Assembly (NCBI GenBank): GCA_030698405.1
Contig: JAUYMU010000064.1
Coordinates: forward strand, 1-43,243
DNA: 43,243 bases
Source of the DNA: Bacteroidota bacterium
GTDB taxonomy: Bacteria; Bacteroidota; Bacteroidia; Bacteroidales; Prolixibacteraceae
Reading direction: 5' to 3'
A program made the translations under genes and the position numbers. This document shows, piece by piece, positions 1 to 7,718 of this stretch (position 1 is the first letter of the stretch; each line of letters opens with the position of its first letter). The notes below the pieces were generated by a model, which had not been told where the DNA came from, made no database searches, and saw only the letters and a program-made list of their open reading frames with translations.

Positions 1-138
1 CAAACCCAAGGGATAATCGTGCTTTAGAAAAATTATGTGAACTGCTAACCGATTCTGAAACAATTTATCCGGGTACAGAACTTAGGTTGATTTATAAATT
101 AGCGACAAATTAATGTGCGAGAGGTCAGAAAGTCTGAA
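1..138 (+). mobile_element. End of an insertion sequence (left copy)
   Basis: These 138 bases are an exact reverse complement of 43106-43243. Identity stops abruptly at base 138, where the left copy runs into a group II intron fragment and the right copy into a histidine kinase gene. That is what an IS boundary looks like. The copy holds the last 36 codons of a transposase-like protein and 25 non-coding bases. The outermost bases contain a short palindrome (TCAGA, 3-base spacer, TCTGA, at 125-137). The other end of the element lies outside the window, so family and target duplication cannot be determined. An assembly fold-back is a possible alternative. Confidence 0.7.
3..113 (+). CDS. C-terminal fragment of a putative transposase
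   Basis: An open frame enters from outside the window and ends with TAA at 111-113, giving 36 residues that include the stretch TIYPGTELRLIYKL. The 'YPGT-(D/N/E)L-R/K' ending recalls the C-termini of some DDE-type transposases in Bacteroidota, but this is recognition from memory and no family is assigned. The same peptide is encoded in the opposite orientation at the right edge (43131-43241). Its position, ending 25 bases before the identity boundary, suits a transposase gene that nearly fills an IS. Confidence 0.5.
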   Translation, partial: NPRDNRALEKLCELLTDSETIYPGTELRLIYKLATN

Positions 139-240
139 ATTCCACCTCGCGGTGGACACCCTTGCTATTGGCTAATGGGTAGAAACTACAATCCCCCATA
201 ACGGACTTGCACCGTCAAGTTATTCGCCATGCCGGCGCAC
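139..240 (-). ncRNA. Group IIC-like intron, 5' fragment (domain I)
   Basis: Read on the minus strand, the segment begins GTGCGCCGGCATGG at base 240, the conserved GUGYG 5' end of group II introns. It continues with the domain I landmarks AACTTGACGGTGCAAGTCC, TTAGCC...GCAAGGGTGTCC and GAGGTGGAAT. In complete introns the last motif is followed by CTGAAGGAAGC; here the sequence switches to the IS end at base 138. The intron begins 8 bases after the stem of a Rho-independent terminator (248-281), the typical insertion site of group IIC introns. Only about 102 nt are present, with no reverse-transcriptase ORF or domain V, so this fragment alone cannot splice. Confidence 0.8.
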
Positions 241-247
241 AACAAAT

Positions 248-281
248 AAAAGACCGCAAATCAATAATTTAGCGGTCTTTT
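248..281 (-). terminator. Rho-independent terminator after lnt
   Basis: A ten-base-pair stem AAAAGACCGC / GCGGTCTTTT with a 14-base loop lies 39 bases past the lnt stop codon. T-rich tracts occur on both sides, so it could act in either direction. The group II intron starts just beyond its minus-strand T-run. Confidence 0.85.
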
Positions 282-319
282 TGTTTTTGTATATATCAAG
301 ACAAATCGTAATAATCCAT

Positions 320-1915
320 TCAACTCCGATTTTTCAACCGATCCATTATCAGATAAATTAATATCAATGCTGACAAAAACATACTTACCCGACCTATATA
401 ATCGCCATACAGCACATAGAACGTGATCGTGTTATTTATCCGCATCTCCGAAATGATTGCAGTATTGGTATTCACACCAGATTTTTTTACCACATCGCCT
501 TTCTGATTTATGAAACCTGAAATACCGGTATTGGCACTTCGTACAATACTTCTGCGGGTTTCAATTGCCCTTAACCTTGAATAGGAGAAATGTTGTTCTA
601 CGCCGGGCGAATCTTTCCACCATCCATCGTTGGTCAATACAAAAATCAAATTAGCCCCATTCGCCACAGCATTTCCCACATGCGCTCCAAAAGCGGATTC
701 AAAACAAATAACTGATCCGATTTTATCCTGATTGTATCCATCAAAAACGGTTATTTGGTCTGCTGAGGATAAACTTCCGCTCACTCCGCCCAGATCGACA
801 ACATATTTCCGGAGAAATGAAAAGTACATTTCAAATGGCATCTTTTCAACGCCACTAACCAGCAAACTTTTATGCCCAACCTGAACTTTGCCCGAATGAT
901 CAACCATTAAAGCTGAATTGAAAACATTGTATGCCCGGCCATCGTCAGTTTGGCGTGCTGAAGAAGATACAGGTTCTCCTGCAACAATTTCCTTTTTGGT
1001 GATGGCACCGACGACAAACCTGACATTCGGATATTTATCTATCAAAGAATTAACTGGCTGTAGTACCTCATTTTGATGCATTGTCTGATCTTCCCACATT
1101 TGCGCAAGTGCAGTTTCAGGAGCCAAAACATAATCGGTTGAATCAGAAATAATGGTTTCTGCAAGAGAAATTAAACGCTGGGTTTGTTCTTCATCGCCCA
1201 TTCCCGAAAATTTCTCTGTGAATGGATCAATGTTTGGCTGCAAAACGACAACCTCCCTGATTTCACCCTTTTCTTCGTATCTGGAATACTGAAATAGTGA
1301 CAGGCTAACAGGCAATAAAATAATTGCAATAGAAAGGCTTCCAAATTTAACCGCTTCAGGCATTTCCTTTCTAAAAACACTTTTAACAAACCTGAATATC
1401 AATACATTGCTCAATAAAACCCAAAGCGATCCCCCCAGTACTCCGGAAAACTCGTACCACTGCACCAACTTTACCGAATTGGCAAATCCGTTTCCAAGTG
1501 TAAGCCAAGGCCAGTTTATCGACCAGTTAAAATGAAAAAATTCGAATGTCAGCCAGAACACAACCAAAGAAAGATACCCGGCTCTGGCAGCAAATTTCCG
1601 ACGAACCAAATGCATCATCCACCATACAAAAGCCATCAGAAATGCATTAATGACGGCAATAATTATCATTCCTGAAAGGGAAACAAAGGCAATCCACCAG
1701 GTTGACAACACGTTCCAGACAAGAAAACTTAACAGCGCATATAAAAAAAGTAAAATGCTCTTTTGACTTTGTTTTTTGAGGGTAATTTGATCTTCAACAA
1801 AAAGTAAAGGAACAAAAGCAATAAACATTGACCAGGAAAAAGGTGGAAAAATCCAGGGCAAACTCAGTAATAAGCCTGAAACAACCGAAAGCAATAAAAG
1901 CGTTTTCCTGCCCAT
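320..1915 (-). CDS. lnt: Apolipoprotein N-acyltransferase
   Basis: Lnt transfers the third acyl chain from phospholipid to the N-terminal cysteine of apolipoproteins, the last step of lipoprotein maturation at the inner membrane. The 531-residue protein has a hydrophobic N-terminal half with several membrane helices, then a nitrilase-like periplasmic domain from about residue 225. The catalytic Glu lies in APETALAQ, the Lys in VGHKSLL and the Cys in SVICFESAFG. TNDGWW and SRLRAIETRR are also family-typical. A last membrane helix lies near the C-terminus. The ATG at 1915 is preferred to a TTG one codon upstream. The gene follows the 5'-nucleotidase gene by 13 bases and is probably the last in that operon, ahead of the terminator at 248-281. 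Confidence 0.95.
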   Translation of the reverse strand: MGRKTLLLLSVVSGLLLSLPWIFPPFSWSMFIAFVPLLFVEDQITLKKQSQKSILLFLYALLSFLVWNVLSTWWIAFVSLSGMIIIAVINAFLMAFVWWMMHLVRRKFAARAGYLSLVVFWLTFEFFHFNWSINWPWLTLGNGFANSVKLVQWYEFSGVLGGSLWVLLSNVLIFRFVKSVFRKEMPEAVKFGSLSIAIILLPVSLSLFQYSRYEEKGEIREVVVLQPNIDPFTEKFSGMGDEEQTQRLISLAETIISDSTDYVLAPETALAQMWEDQTMHQNEVLQPVNSLIDKYPNVRFVVGAITKKEIVAGEPVSSSARQTDDGRAYNVFNSALMVDHSGKVQVGHKSLLVSGVEKMPFEMYFSFLRKYVVDLGGVSGSLSSADQITVFDGYNQDKIGSVICFESAFGAHVGNAVANGANLIFVLTNDGWWKDSPGVEQHFSYSRLRAIETRRSIVRSANTGISGFINQKGDVVKKSGVNTNTAIISEMRINNTITFYVLYGDYIGRVSMFLSALILIYLIMDRLKNRS

Positions 1916-1928
1916 CAAAAAAATTGAT

Positions 1929-2843
1929 CTAAAGATTATTTACAGTTGCTGCAAATGCTTTTCTCCTTCGGGCACGATCGAAAACAAATTCGATCTTTCC
2001 GGCAGCCAAAGCAGCCCAGCCAGCCTGATTGACCAAAATCTGATTTCCTTTGGCATTTTCCAAAACCGTTGGCTTGTCAAGAAATGTGTGGGAATGACCG
2101 CCAATAATAAGGTCAGTGTATTTGGTTTGGGGCGCAAGACTAACATCGCTGATTTTGCGGCTAGCGTATGAATACCCAAGATGCGACAGACAAATGACCA
2201 AATCACACTTGTGATCTTTTTTCAGCAATCGCTCCATTTTAAGAGCTGTCGTCAATGGATCAAGATATCGCGTATTTCCATAATTTAATTTGCCAACCAA
2301 ACCCTCCAATTCAATGCCCAGACCGTAAATGCCGATTTTTATCCCGCCTTTTTCCAGAATATGCCAGGGCTTAACAGAATCAGCCAGAATGGTATCCGAA
2401 AAATCATAATTGCTCGAAACCATCGGGAATTTTGCAAATCTCAAAGCTGAAAGAATATCGGGGAGTCCGTTATCAAACTCATGATTTCCAATTGTTCCGG
2501 CATCATATCCGATCTGGCTCATAAGTTTCAATATCAAATCACCCTTGAAATAATTAAAATAGGGTGTCCCCTGAAACATATCACCCGCATCGAGCAATAA
2601 AAGGTTCGGATTTTCAGACCGGCTTTTGGAAACCAGTGAAGCAAGCCGCACCATGCCGCCGCGACCGCCATATTCGGCATGTGAATCATCAAACGGATCG
2701 ATGTGGTAATGCATATCATTGGTGTGCATTACCGTCAGTTTTACAAGTTCACCCGAAGCAAACAATTCATTCGGAAATATCCCCAATGCCAAGGCGCTTC
2801 CGCCCAATAGGGATTGTTTTAAAAATGTTCTTCTATTGCTCAT
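1929..2843 (-). CDS. Metallophosphoesterase, 5'-nucleotidase N-terminal domain (Tat-exported)
   Basis: This is the catalytic metallophosphoesterase half of a UshA/5'-nucleotidase-type enzyme (304 residues), expected to hydrolyse nucleotides outside the cytoplasm. Metal-binding motifs are TNDMH near the N-terminus, GDMFQGTP, GNHEFDNG, LSHLGY and GGHSHTF. The N-terminus MSNRRTFLKQ followed by a hydrophobic stretch is a twin-arginine signal. The ATG at 2843 is chosen because GGGAGGA lies just upstream, overlapping the end of the preceding gene (stop at 2833-2835), which suggests translational coupling. An ATG at 2858 would add five residues. The substrate-binding C-terminal domain of the usual fused enzyme is absent and is encoded by the preceding gene. 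Confidence 0.88.
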   Translation of the reverse strand: MSNRRTFLKQSLLGGSALALGIFPNELFASGELVKLTVMHTNDMHYHIDPFDDSHAEYGGRGGMVRLASLVSKSRSENPNLLLLDAGDMFQGTPYFNYFKGDLILKLMSQIGYDAGTIGNHEFDNGLPDILSALRFAKFPMVSSNYDFSDTILADSVKPWHILEKGGIKIGIYGLGIELEGLVGKLNYGNTRYLDPLTTALKMERLLKKDHKCDLVICLSHLGYSYASRKISDVSLAPQTKYTDLIIGGHSHTFLDKPTVLENAKGNQILVNQAGWAALAAGKIEFVFDRARRRKAFAATVNNL

Positions 2844-3591
2844 TGAAAATCCTCCCATCTTCTTTTACCTCAATAATTCCATTCTTTTTATAATCGTCGC
2901 TCAAAACCTGTATCAAAACATCCCGGATTTTCAACCCTGTATTTATTCTTTCTTCCGGATTGTCGAACATGCTCATCTGATCGCCTCCATTGGCAATATA
3001 ATCGTTGGTAACCAGCCAGTATGAAGCTTTTGGATCAATCGTTTTATCAGCAACAATCAAACTTGAAACCTTTCCGTTTCTGATTCCAAGCTTCATGCCT
3101 GCAACCCCCTCTCCTCCCCTGGCAGCAATTTTTTCAGCCATCAGCATAAACGATGCTCCTGAAATTTTAATCAGTACAATTTCATTTTCGAATGGCATCA
3201 ATTCAAAAATACGTTCAACTGTAATTTTTCCCTGAGGCAAAGATGCCCGGAGTCCGCCATAATTAACATAGGCGGCATCAGGTTGAACCTTTAAATTTTG
3301 TTTCAAACAGTAGGAAGCTGCTGAATTCAGCAGAATATCAGAAACCAGATTGGTTAATTTACTTTCAGGTTTGCCTTTTACCAGTGGCGCCGAACTGACA
3401 GCAACCAACGTGGACATATCATGTTCAATACTGTCACGGTATGGCTTGACCATTGTTTCAACCAACAAATCGGGAGGACCTACATTCGAATCAATTGAAA
3501 TATTTTTTGTATTTACTTCGTGTACAACAAGATGCTTGTTACAGGAAAATAATATTAAAATGACAGAAAAAGTGAGGAATAAACGGCGCAT
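2833..3591 (-). CDS. 5'-nucleotidase C-terminal domain lipoprotein
   Basis: The 252-residue protein matches the substrate-binding C-terminal domain of 5'-nucleotidases: NLVSDILLNSA, YVNYGGLRASLPQG, FELMPFENEIV and LVTNDYIANGGDQM. The N-terminus MRRLFLTFSVILILFSC is a lipoprotein signal with the lipid-modified cysteine near residue 17. With the following gene, overlapped by 11 bases, it makes up one split 5'-nucleotidase. In fused homologues this domain supplies the aromatic residues that stack on the nucleoside and the N-terminal domain supplies the metals. Pairing of the two proteins is inferred from overlap and domain complementarity. It is the first gene of the operon ending with lnt. Confidence 0.88.
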   Translation of the reverse strand: MRRLFLTFSVILILFSCNKHLVVHEVNTKNISIDSNVGPPDLLVETMVKPYRDSIEHDMSTLVAVSSAPLVKGKPESKLTNLVSDILLNSAASYCLKQNLKVQPDAAYVNYGGLRASLPQGKITVERIFELMPFENEIVLIKISGASFMLMAEKIAARGGEGVAGMKLGIRNGKVSSLIVADKTIDPKASYWLVTNDYIANGGDQMSMFDNPEERINTGLKIRDVLIQVLSDDYKKNGIIEVKEDGRIFNEQ

Positions 3592-3644
3592 TGAAGTATA
3601 TTTAAAAATGTAATTCTGAATAAAAAATATAGCTGTACTTTGGA

Positions 3645-3652
3645 TAAAGATA
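3645..3652 (-). promoter_or_regulatory. Possible -7 box for the 5'-nucleotidase/lnt operon
   Basis: The minus strand reads TATCTTTA, one base from the Bacteroidota -7 consensus TAnnTTTG, about 54 bases before the first start codon. No clear -33 TTTG was found, so this is a weak call. Confidence 0.35.
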
Positions 3653-3700
3653 AAAACAAATCAGAATTAAAATCGTTTATTGAATAAAATATAATTGCTC

Positions 3701-4762
3701 ATGGTTTCATATATATCCCGCATACATTTTGAACTCAATACTTATAGAATAATAATTGCTTCACTTTTGTTGTTTCTGGCCAGCGCTGCTTTCGCTCAGG
3801 ATTACAAAACAATAACGGCGCAAAAAGGAGACGGAATCTATTCAGTTCTGAAACAGAACGGGCTTTCTCCCAAGGAATATCTTGATCAGTTTGTTGAATT
3901 GAACAAAACAAAACTGGGAAAGGACAACTCACTCATTATTGGCAGAACATACCGACTGCCCATCATTGCAGATAAGAAACCTCAAATTCAGGATTCTGCA
4001 CCAGTTACCGAGGCCTCTCAGGAAAAGATAGTGTATGAAATTTTTGGTGATAAATACAAAGAAGTTACCATCAGAAGCAGGGAACTCAGCAAGGCAGTTT
4101 TTTATTTAATGAGTGGGCATGGCGGTCCTGATCCCGGTGCAATTGGCACCTTAAACGGTCACCTGCTCTGCGAAGACGAATATGCTTATGATGTGACTTT
4201 ACGACTTGCCCGAAGCCTGATAGAAAGGGGGGCAACCGTTTATATGATTATTCGCGACCCAAACGATGGTATTCGCGATGAACAGTTTCTGGTTCCCGAC
4301 CGGGACGAAGTTTGTTTCCCGAACGATCCGATTCCGCTCAATCAGCTTGCTCGTCTGCGTCAAAGTACCGAAGCAGTTAACAAGCTGTATATTCAGAACA
4401 AAGGCAAGTTCCAGCGATTGGTAGTTGTTCACATCGATTCACGAAGCCAGAAAGAAAATATAGATGTATTTTTCTATCACGATAAAAGAAGCGATACCGG
4501 TAAAAACCTGGCCAATACTTTAAAGGATACATTCGGGGAAAGATATGCCCGCCACCAGCCAACAAGAGGTTACAACGGTTCAGTTTCGGAGCGGAATCTT
4601 TATGTAATTAAGAATTCATTTTCACCCTCTGTTTTCATCGAACTGGGAAATATCAACCACACCCGCGACCAGAAACGGTTCATTTTCTCCGACAACCGCC
4701 AGGCTGTTTCAAACTGGCTCAGAGACGGATTAATTCACGACTTCAATAAAAGTTTCAAATGA
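3701..4762 (+). CDS. N-acetylmuramoyl-L-alanine amidase with N-terminal LysM-like region
   Basis: A zinc amidase of the Amidase_3 (AmiC-like) family that would cut the amide bond between MurNAc and the stem peptide during cell separation or wall turnover. The 353-residue protein has a signal peptide ending near AAFAQD and a LysM-like segment at about residues 35-90 (QKGDGIYSVLKQNGLS, then IGRTYRLP). The amidase domain follows, with zinc-ligand motifs SGHGGPDPGA, CEDEYAYDV and VVVHIDSR and a catalytic-Glu region IELGNINHTRDQ. The third and fourth motifs differ from the common SxHAN and ETGFLSN forms, so the domain is somewhat divergent. The ATG at 3701 is used rather than a TTG at 3695. The stop overlaps the next gene's start by four bases. 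Confidence 0.88.
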   Translation: MVSYISRIHFELNTYRIIIASLLLFLASAAFAQDYKTITAQKGDGIYSVLKQNGLSPKEYLDQFVELNKTKLGKDNSLIIGRTYRLPIIADKKPQIQDSAPVTEASQEKIVYEIFGDKYKEVTIRSRELSKAVFYLMSGHGGPDPGAIGTLNGHLLCEDEYAYDVTLRLARSLIERGATVYMIIRDPNDGIRDEQFLVPDRDEVCFPNDPIPLNQLARLRQSTEAVNKLYIQNKGKFQRLVVVHIDSRSQKENIDVFFYHDKRSDTGKNLANTLKDTFGERYARHQPTRGYNGSVSERNLYVIKNSFSPSVFIELGNINHTRDQKRFIFSDNRQAVSNWLRDGLIHDFNKSFK

Positions 4763-5142
4763 GCCCGATTGTTCCTAAAGGAAAAATACTTGTTCAGTTC
4801 GATGGAGTTTGCATTTTATGCAGCCGGACTGTTAATTTTATACTGAAGGCCGACAAGCGGAAGAAATTTTTGTTCCAGACTTTGCAGCGTTCAGCATTGA
4901 AAGAACCGGGCGAAAGTGTGATTGTTTCTGACGGGCAAACAACTTACAGTCATTTCGATGCTGTTCTGAAAATTGCAGAAGAATTGGGTGGTATTTACAA
5001 ATTGGCAGCGATTTTCAAATTAATTCCCCGGAAATGGCGGCACTCGCTGTATTTATGGATTGCCCGGAACCGTTATCGCTGGTTTGGAGTGAGGGAATCA
5101 TGCTATTTGCCGTCCGCCGAAGTGCTGGAACGATTTATCTAA
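4759..5142 (+). CDS. DCC-family (DUF393) thiol-disulfide oxidoreductase-like protein
   Basis: A 127-residue protein of the DCC family. Its signature DGVCILCSRTVNF at about residues 14-26 carries the paired cysteines of a thioredoxin-like fold. The family is annotated as putative thiol-disulfide oxidoreductases, but the reaction is mostly unproven. The remainder fits the family: a KRKKFLFQTLQ region, then SDGQTTYSHFDAVL, then a C-terminal WIARNRYRWFG motif. The start overlaps the amidase stop (ATGA), indicating co-translation. The stop overlaps the stop of the convergent DUF4924 gene. There is no signal peptide, so it is probably cytoplasmic. Confidence 0.85.
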   Translation: MSPIVPKGKILVQFDGVCILCSRTVNFILKADKRKKFLFQTLQRSALKEPGESVIVSDGQTTYSHFDAVLKIAEELGGIYKLAAIFKLIPRKWRHSLYLWIARNRYRWFGVRESCYLPSAEVLERFI

Positions 5143-5681
5143 AACTCAAAATCATCGTTTTCGAATTGAATGTACCTTGCCGACAAATGCCCGATCATCC
5201 GGCCAAATCCTTCCACTGTTCGTTTAGTCTCTGGTGAAATTTCGCTGTTTTTAAGTTTCAGCAACAACACACCGTACAAAGCATTCAGACAGGATTCCAC
5301 TTCATTTTCAACAGACTTCCCCGATTTCCGTACAAATTCGGCGATGGCTTCACTGTTCATTTGGTACAATCGCAGGTATTCCCCGTCCGACTGTCGTTCA
5401 ATCAACTTCAGGTGGAACTCATTTAAATCGTTTACCAGATTGGCAATAACCTGCAAATGACCATTTGCCCTGATGTGTTCCTTTTCCATCATGAGTGCCA
5501 GATTGTTGTACCATGCAGCAATCTCAGTACTCGTTTTCTCATCCGCATTAAACCGGCTTACAAGCTTTTTTTCAATCAATTCAGGATTAAAAGCACAAGC
5601 CCGCAGCAAATCTTCCACTTGCCACATGTACAAAATATACTCGGCAATATTCGTTTTTCGTAATTCCTGTGCTATTAACAT
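5139..5681 (-). CDS. DUF4924 family protein
   Basis: A 180-residue, mostly helical protein beginning MLIAQELRKTNIAEYILYMW, the characteristic opening of DUF4924, a Bacteroidota family of unknown function. It has no membrane segments or signal peptide. The ATG at 5681 is chosen over a TTG four codons upstream because the family starts there. The gene stands alone, convergent with the DCC gene with overlapping stop codons. Its upstream side is the palindrome-rich intergenic region. No function can be assigned. Confidence 0.8.
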   Translation of the reverse strand: MLIAQELRKTNIAEYILYMWQVEDLLRACAFNPELIEKKLVSRFNADEKTSTEIAAWYNNLALMMEKEHIRANGHLQVIANLVNDLNEFHLKLIERQSDGEYLRLYQMNSEAIAEFVRKSGKSVENEVESCLNALYGVLLLKLKNSEISPETKRTVEGFGRMIGHLSARYIQFENDDFEF

Positions 5682-6070
5682 ATAAAGTTTCAAGTTTCAG
5701 GTTCAAAATTCAAAGTTCCAGTGTTCAAGTTAAAAGTTTGAATCCACTTCGAAATGTCAGAAAGTCAAAAAATAGTCCTGAAAGGACTGAATCTGAATAA
5801 CCGTCCCGATCTATCGGGACGGAAGAATGAAAGATGAATCCACAGCCCTGAAGGGGCTGAATATTAACGTACTAAAAGTTCAACCCTTGCAGGGTTGTGA
5901 TTTTAATCTCATTTTTTCCACCGGTTTCACCGGTGGTTATTCAAATTTTATCCCTTCAGGATAATTAATCAACTTTTCGGAGTGGACTAAAGTTTAAGGT
6001 TTCAGCCATTTTTCTCCCTTTCCTATTTCCCCATTTTCCAAACCGAAGATGTCCGTGTCTCTTCAATATT
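5682..6070. other. Intergenic region with repeat cluster, no gene seen
   Basis: About 390 bases between the DUF4924 start and the hslR stop. The part next to DUF4924 is a low-complexity run of 'caagttt/caggttcaaaattcaaag' words. The centre holds the palindrome cluster described separately. No coding frame with recognisable similarity was seen. Confidence 0.7.
5774..5963. repeat. Cluster of six short palindromes
   Basis: Six hairpin-forming palindromes occur within 190 bases: AGTCCTGAAAGGACT (5774-5788); CCGTCCCGAT, 2-base loop, ATCGGGACGG (5801-5822); AGCCCTGAAGGGGCT (5844-5858, one imperfect pair); CAACCCTTGCAGGGTTG (5881-5897); CCACCGGTTTCACCGGTGG (5918-5936); and TATCC...GGATA (5949-5963). 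Loops such as TGAAA, TTGCA and TTTCA recur. This resembles REP/BIME-like dispersed hairpins. The second unit recurs at 15490-15511. Confidence 0.75.
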
Positions 6071-6448
6071 CTATACATCAAAAAAATCATCCATGTCTCG
6101 CCGGTCCTTTTTGGTGGGTCTTCCGGTTCCACGTTCGCGGTTAAAAAAGCTGTCAGTTTTCTGAACTTCAAGAATTTCAAGTTCCGAGGCGGGTGTCGTT
6201 TCAACCATAAATTCAGGAACAAGTTTAGCTGCCATTCTATTTTCAGTGAGGGCTAAAATCTTGTAGCTGCGGGTTATCGGTGGTCGGCGAATCTGAATGG
6301 TTTCGCCAACTTTTAATTCGCGCGAAGGTTTTACATTCATGCCACCAATGGTAACTTTTCCTTTTCTGCATTCTTCGGATGCAAGGCTGCGCGTTTTATA
6401 CAAACGCACTGCAAAGAGCCATTTGTCGATGCGAATTCCCTCTGCCAT
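6071..6448 (-). CDS. hslR: S4-domain RNA-binding protein, Hsp15 (HslR) type
   Basis: A 125-residue protein with an N-terminal S4 RNA-binding domain (about residues 5-65; RIDKWLFAVRLYKTRSLASE, GKVTIGG, KVGETI) and a basic tail (GTGRPTKKDRRDMDDFF). In E. coli, Hsp15 binds stalled 50S subunits that carry peptidyl-tRNA. That fits the position here: it starts one base after the stop of pth, which recycles peptidyl-tRNA. It is the last gene of the rplY-pth-hslR run. ATG at 6448. Confidence 0.88.
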   Translation of the reverse strand: MAEGIRIDKWLFAVRLYKTRSLASEECRKGKVTIGGMNVKPSRELKVGETIQIRRPPITRSYKILALTENRMAAKLVPEFMVETTPASELEILEVQKTDSFFNRERGTGRPTKKDRRDMDDFFDV

Positions 6449-6449
6449 T

Positions 6450-7016
6450 TTATTTCCGTTTATTAAAAAATGTCATGGTTTGGTGCACGCCTATGGTGCC
6501 AAAATTTTTAATGATTTCAATTGAAGTATCAATCATGGCCGGCAACTCCAGTTTTTCCTGTTTGTCCCATTCACCCAGCACGTAATCAATTTGTTGTCCC
6601 TGCCTGAAATTGTCGCCAATACCGATGCGAAGTCGGGCATAATCCTGACTGCCAAGCACCTCAGTAATATTCTTCAGTCCATTGTGACCAGCATCGCTCC
6701 CTTTGGCCCGAAGCCGAAGCGAACCCAAAGGCAAAGCCAAATCATCAACAACTACAAGCAAATGATCAATGTCGATATTTTCCTTCTGCAACCAGTAATT
6801 GACTGCCTTTCCGCTCAAATTCATGTAGGTGGTCGGTTTCAGCAAAATAAACGTGCGGCCTTTGAACTTATATTCAGCCAACCAGCCGAAACGTCCATCG
6901 CTAAAAACAGTATTGGACGCATCTGTTAGAGCGTCCAATACTTTAAATCCTATATTATGCCGGGTATTTTCGTATTCTTTCCCCGGATTTCCCAAACCTG
7001 CAATCAGGTACTTCAA
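6450..7016 (-). CDS. pth: Peptidyl-tRNA hydrolase
   Basis: Pth cleaves peptidyl-tRNAs released by abortive translation. The 188-residue protein has the family hallmarks: LIAGLGNPGKEYENTRHNIGF (catalytic His in RHN), KPTTYMNLSG, VVVDDLALPLG and GSDAGHNGLKNI, and matches the usual length. The start is TTG at 7014-7016. An in-frame stop lies a few codons upstream with no ATG between, and MKYLIAGLGNPG aligns with the family N-terminus, so TTG is well supported. It lies 18 bases after rplY and one base before hslR. Confidence 0.95.
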   Translation of the reverse strand: MKYLIAGLGNPGKEYENTRHNIGFKVLDALTDASNTVFSDGRFGWLAEYKFKGRTFILLKPTTYMNLSGKAVNYWLQKENIDIDHLLVVVDDLALPLGSLRLRAKGSDAGHNGLKNITEVLGSQDYARLRIGIGDNFRQGQQIDYVLGEWDKQEKLELPAMIDTSIEIIKNFGTIGVHQTMTFFNKRK

Positions 7017-7034
7017 GATAAATAATTTTACAGA

Positions 7035-7610
7035 TTAACCTTTACCACCAGCTTTTGCAGCTTTTGCAGCTCTTGTGATCATGATTGTAATAACCGGAAC
7101 AGCTTGTGCGTTCAGAAATTCCAGATTTTCTCTCTTTAGAGAAGAAACTTTATAACTCTGGCCAATATCCAAATCATCAACATTGATATTGATTGTATCA
7201 GGAAGATATTTTACCATTCCTTTTACTTTCAAGGTGCGAAGATTCACTTTTAATTTACCCCCGTTACGAATACCTTTTGCAAAACCTTCCACTTTTACCG
7301 GAATTTCAACCTTAATGGTTTTGTCATCAGTTGTACGAAGGAAATCAACGTGCAATAACTGCTCTCTTACCGGATGAAATTGTTTATCCTGAATAATTGA
7401 CTGAGTTACAGTTCCGTCAATGTCAAGATCAACAAGATATACGTTTGGCGTATAAATCAGTGATTTGAATTCCTTTTCAGGAGCATAAAAATGTACTGGT
7501 TCTTCACCTCCATAAAGTACTCCGGGTACTAATCCTTCGGCACGAAGTCTTTTGGTTTCTTTTTTACCAACTACTTCTCTCTTTGTGGCCTTAATTGAAA
7601 TCGATTTCAT
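7035..7610 (-). CDS. rplY: 50S ribosomal protein L25, long (Ctc) form
   Basis: L25/Ctc binds 5S rRNA in the large subunit. At 191 residues this is the long form, with an N-terminal 5S-binding domain (about residues 1-90; REVVGKKETKRLRAEGLVPGVLYG, HVDFLR) and a C-terminal Ctc domain (KVEIPVKVEGFAKG, LPDTININVDDLDIGQS). The tail is Ala/Lys/Gly-rich. ATG at 7610. rplY and pth are adjacent in many bacteria. Its own -7 promoter box lies just after the prs stop, leaving a roughly 95-base leader with a hairpin. Confidence 0.93.
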   Translation of the reverse strand: MKSISIKATKREVVGKKETKRLRAEGLVPGVLYGGEEPVHFYAPEKEFKSLIYTPNVYLVDLDIDGTVTQSIIQDKQFHPVREQLLHVDFLRTTDDKTIKVEIPVKVEGFAKGIRNGGKLKVNLRTLKVKGMVKYLPDTININVDDLDIGQSYKVSSLKRENLEFLNAQAVPVITIMITRAAKAAKAGGKG

Positions 7611-7651
7611 TTTACTTATTTTTTAAAAATTTAAATTATGGTACTCAGTCC

Positions 7652-7672
7652 TCCCTTTTCGATAAAAAGGGA
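7652..7672 (-). promoter_or_regulatory. Hairpin in the rplY leader
   Basis: TCCCTTTT pairs with AAAAGGGA across a 5-base loop, about 42 bases before the rplY start codon. It lies between the -7 box at 7711-7718 and the gene. It may be a simple leader hairpin or part of a regulatory structure; nothing further is visible. Confidence 0.35.
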
Positions 7673-7710
7673 AACAGCATGCATAACATGTGCTTCAGGA
7701 AAAAGCGGTG

Positions 7711-7718
7711 CAAATATA
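7711..7718 (-). promoter_or_regulatory. -7 promoter box for rplY-pth-hslR
   Basis: The minus strand reads TATATTTG followed by CACCGC, a perfect TAnnTTTG box. It starts just after the prs stop codon and about 100 bases before rplY. It suggests that rplY-pth-hslR can be transcribed separately from prs. Confidence 0.55.

Noticed and set aside
5965-6222. 85-residue frame on the minus strand
   Set aside because: It overlaps hslR in another frame, is basic and low-complexity, and has no recognisable similarity; it is a shadow of the real gene.
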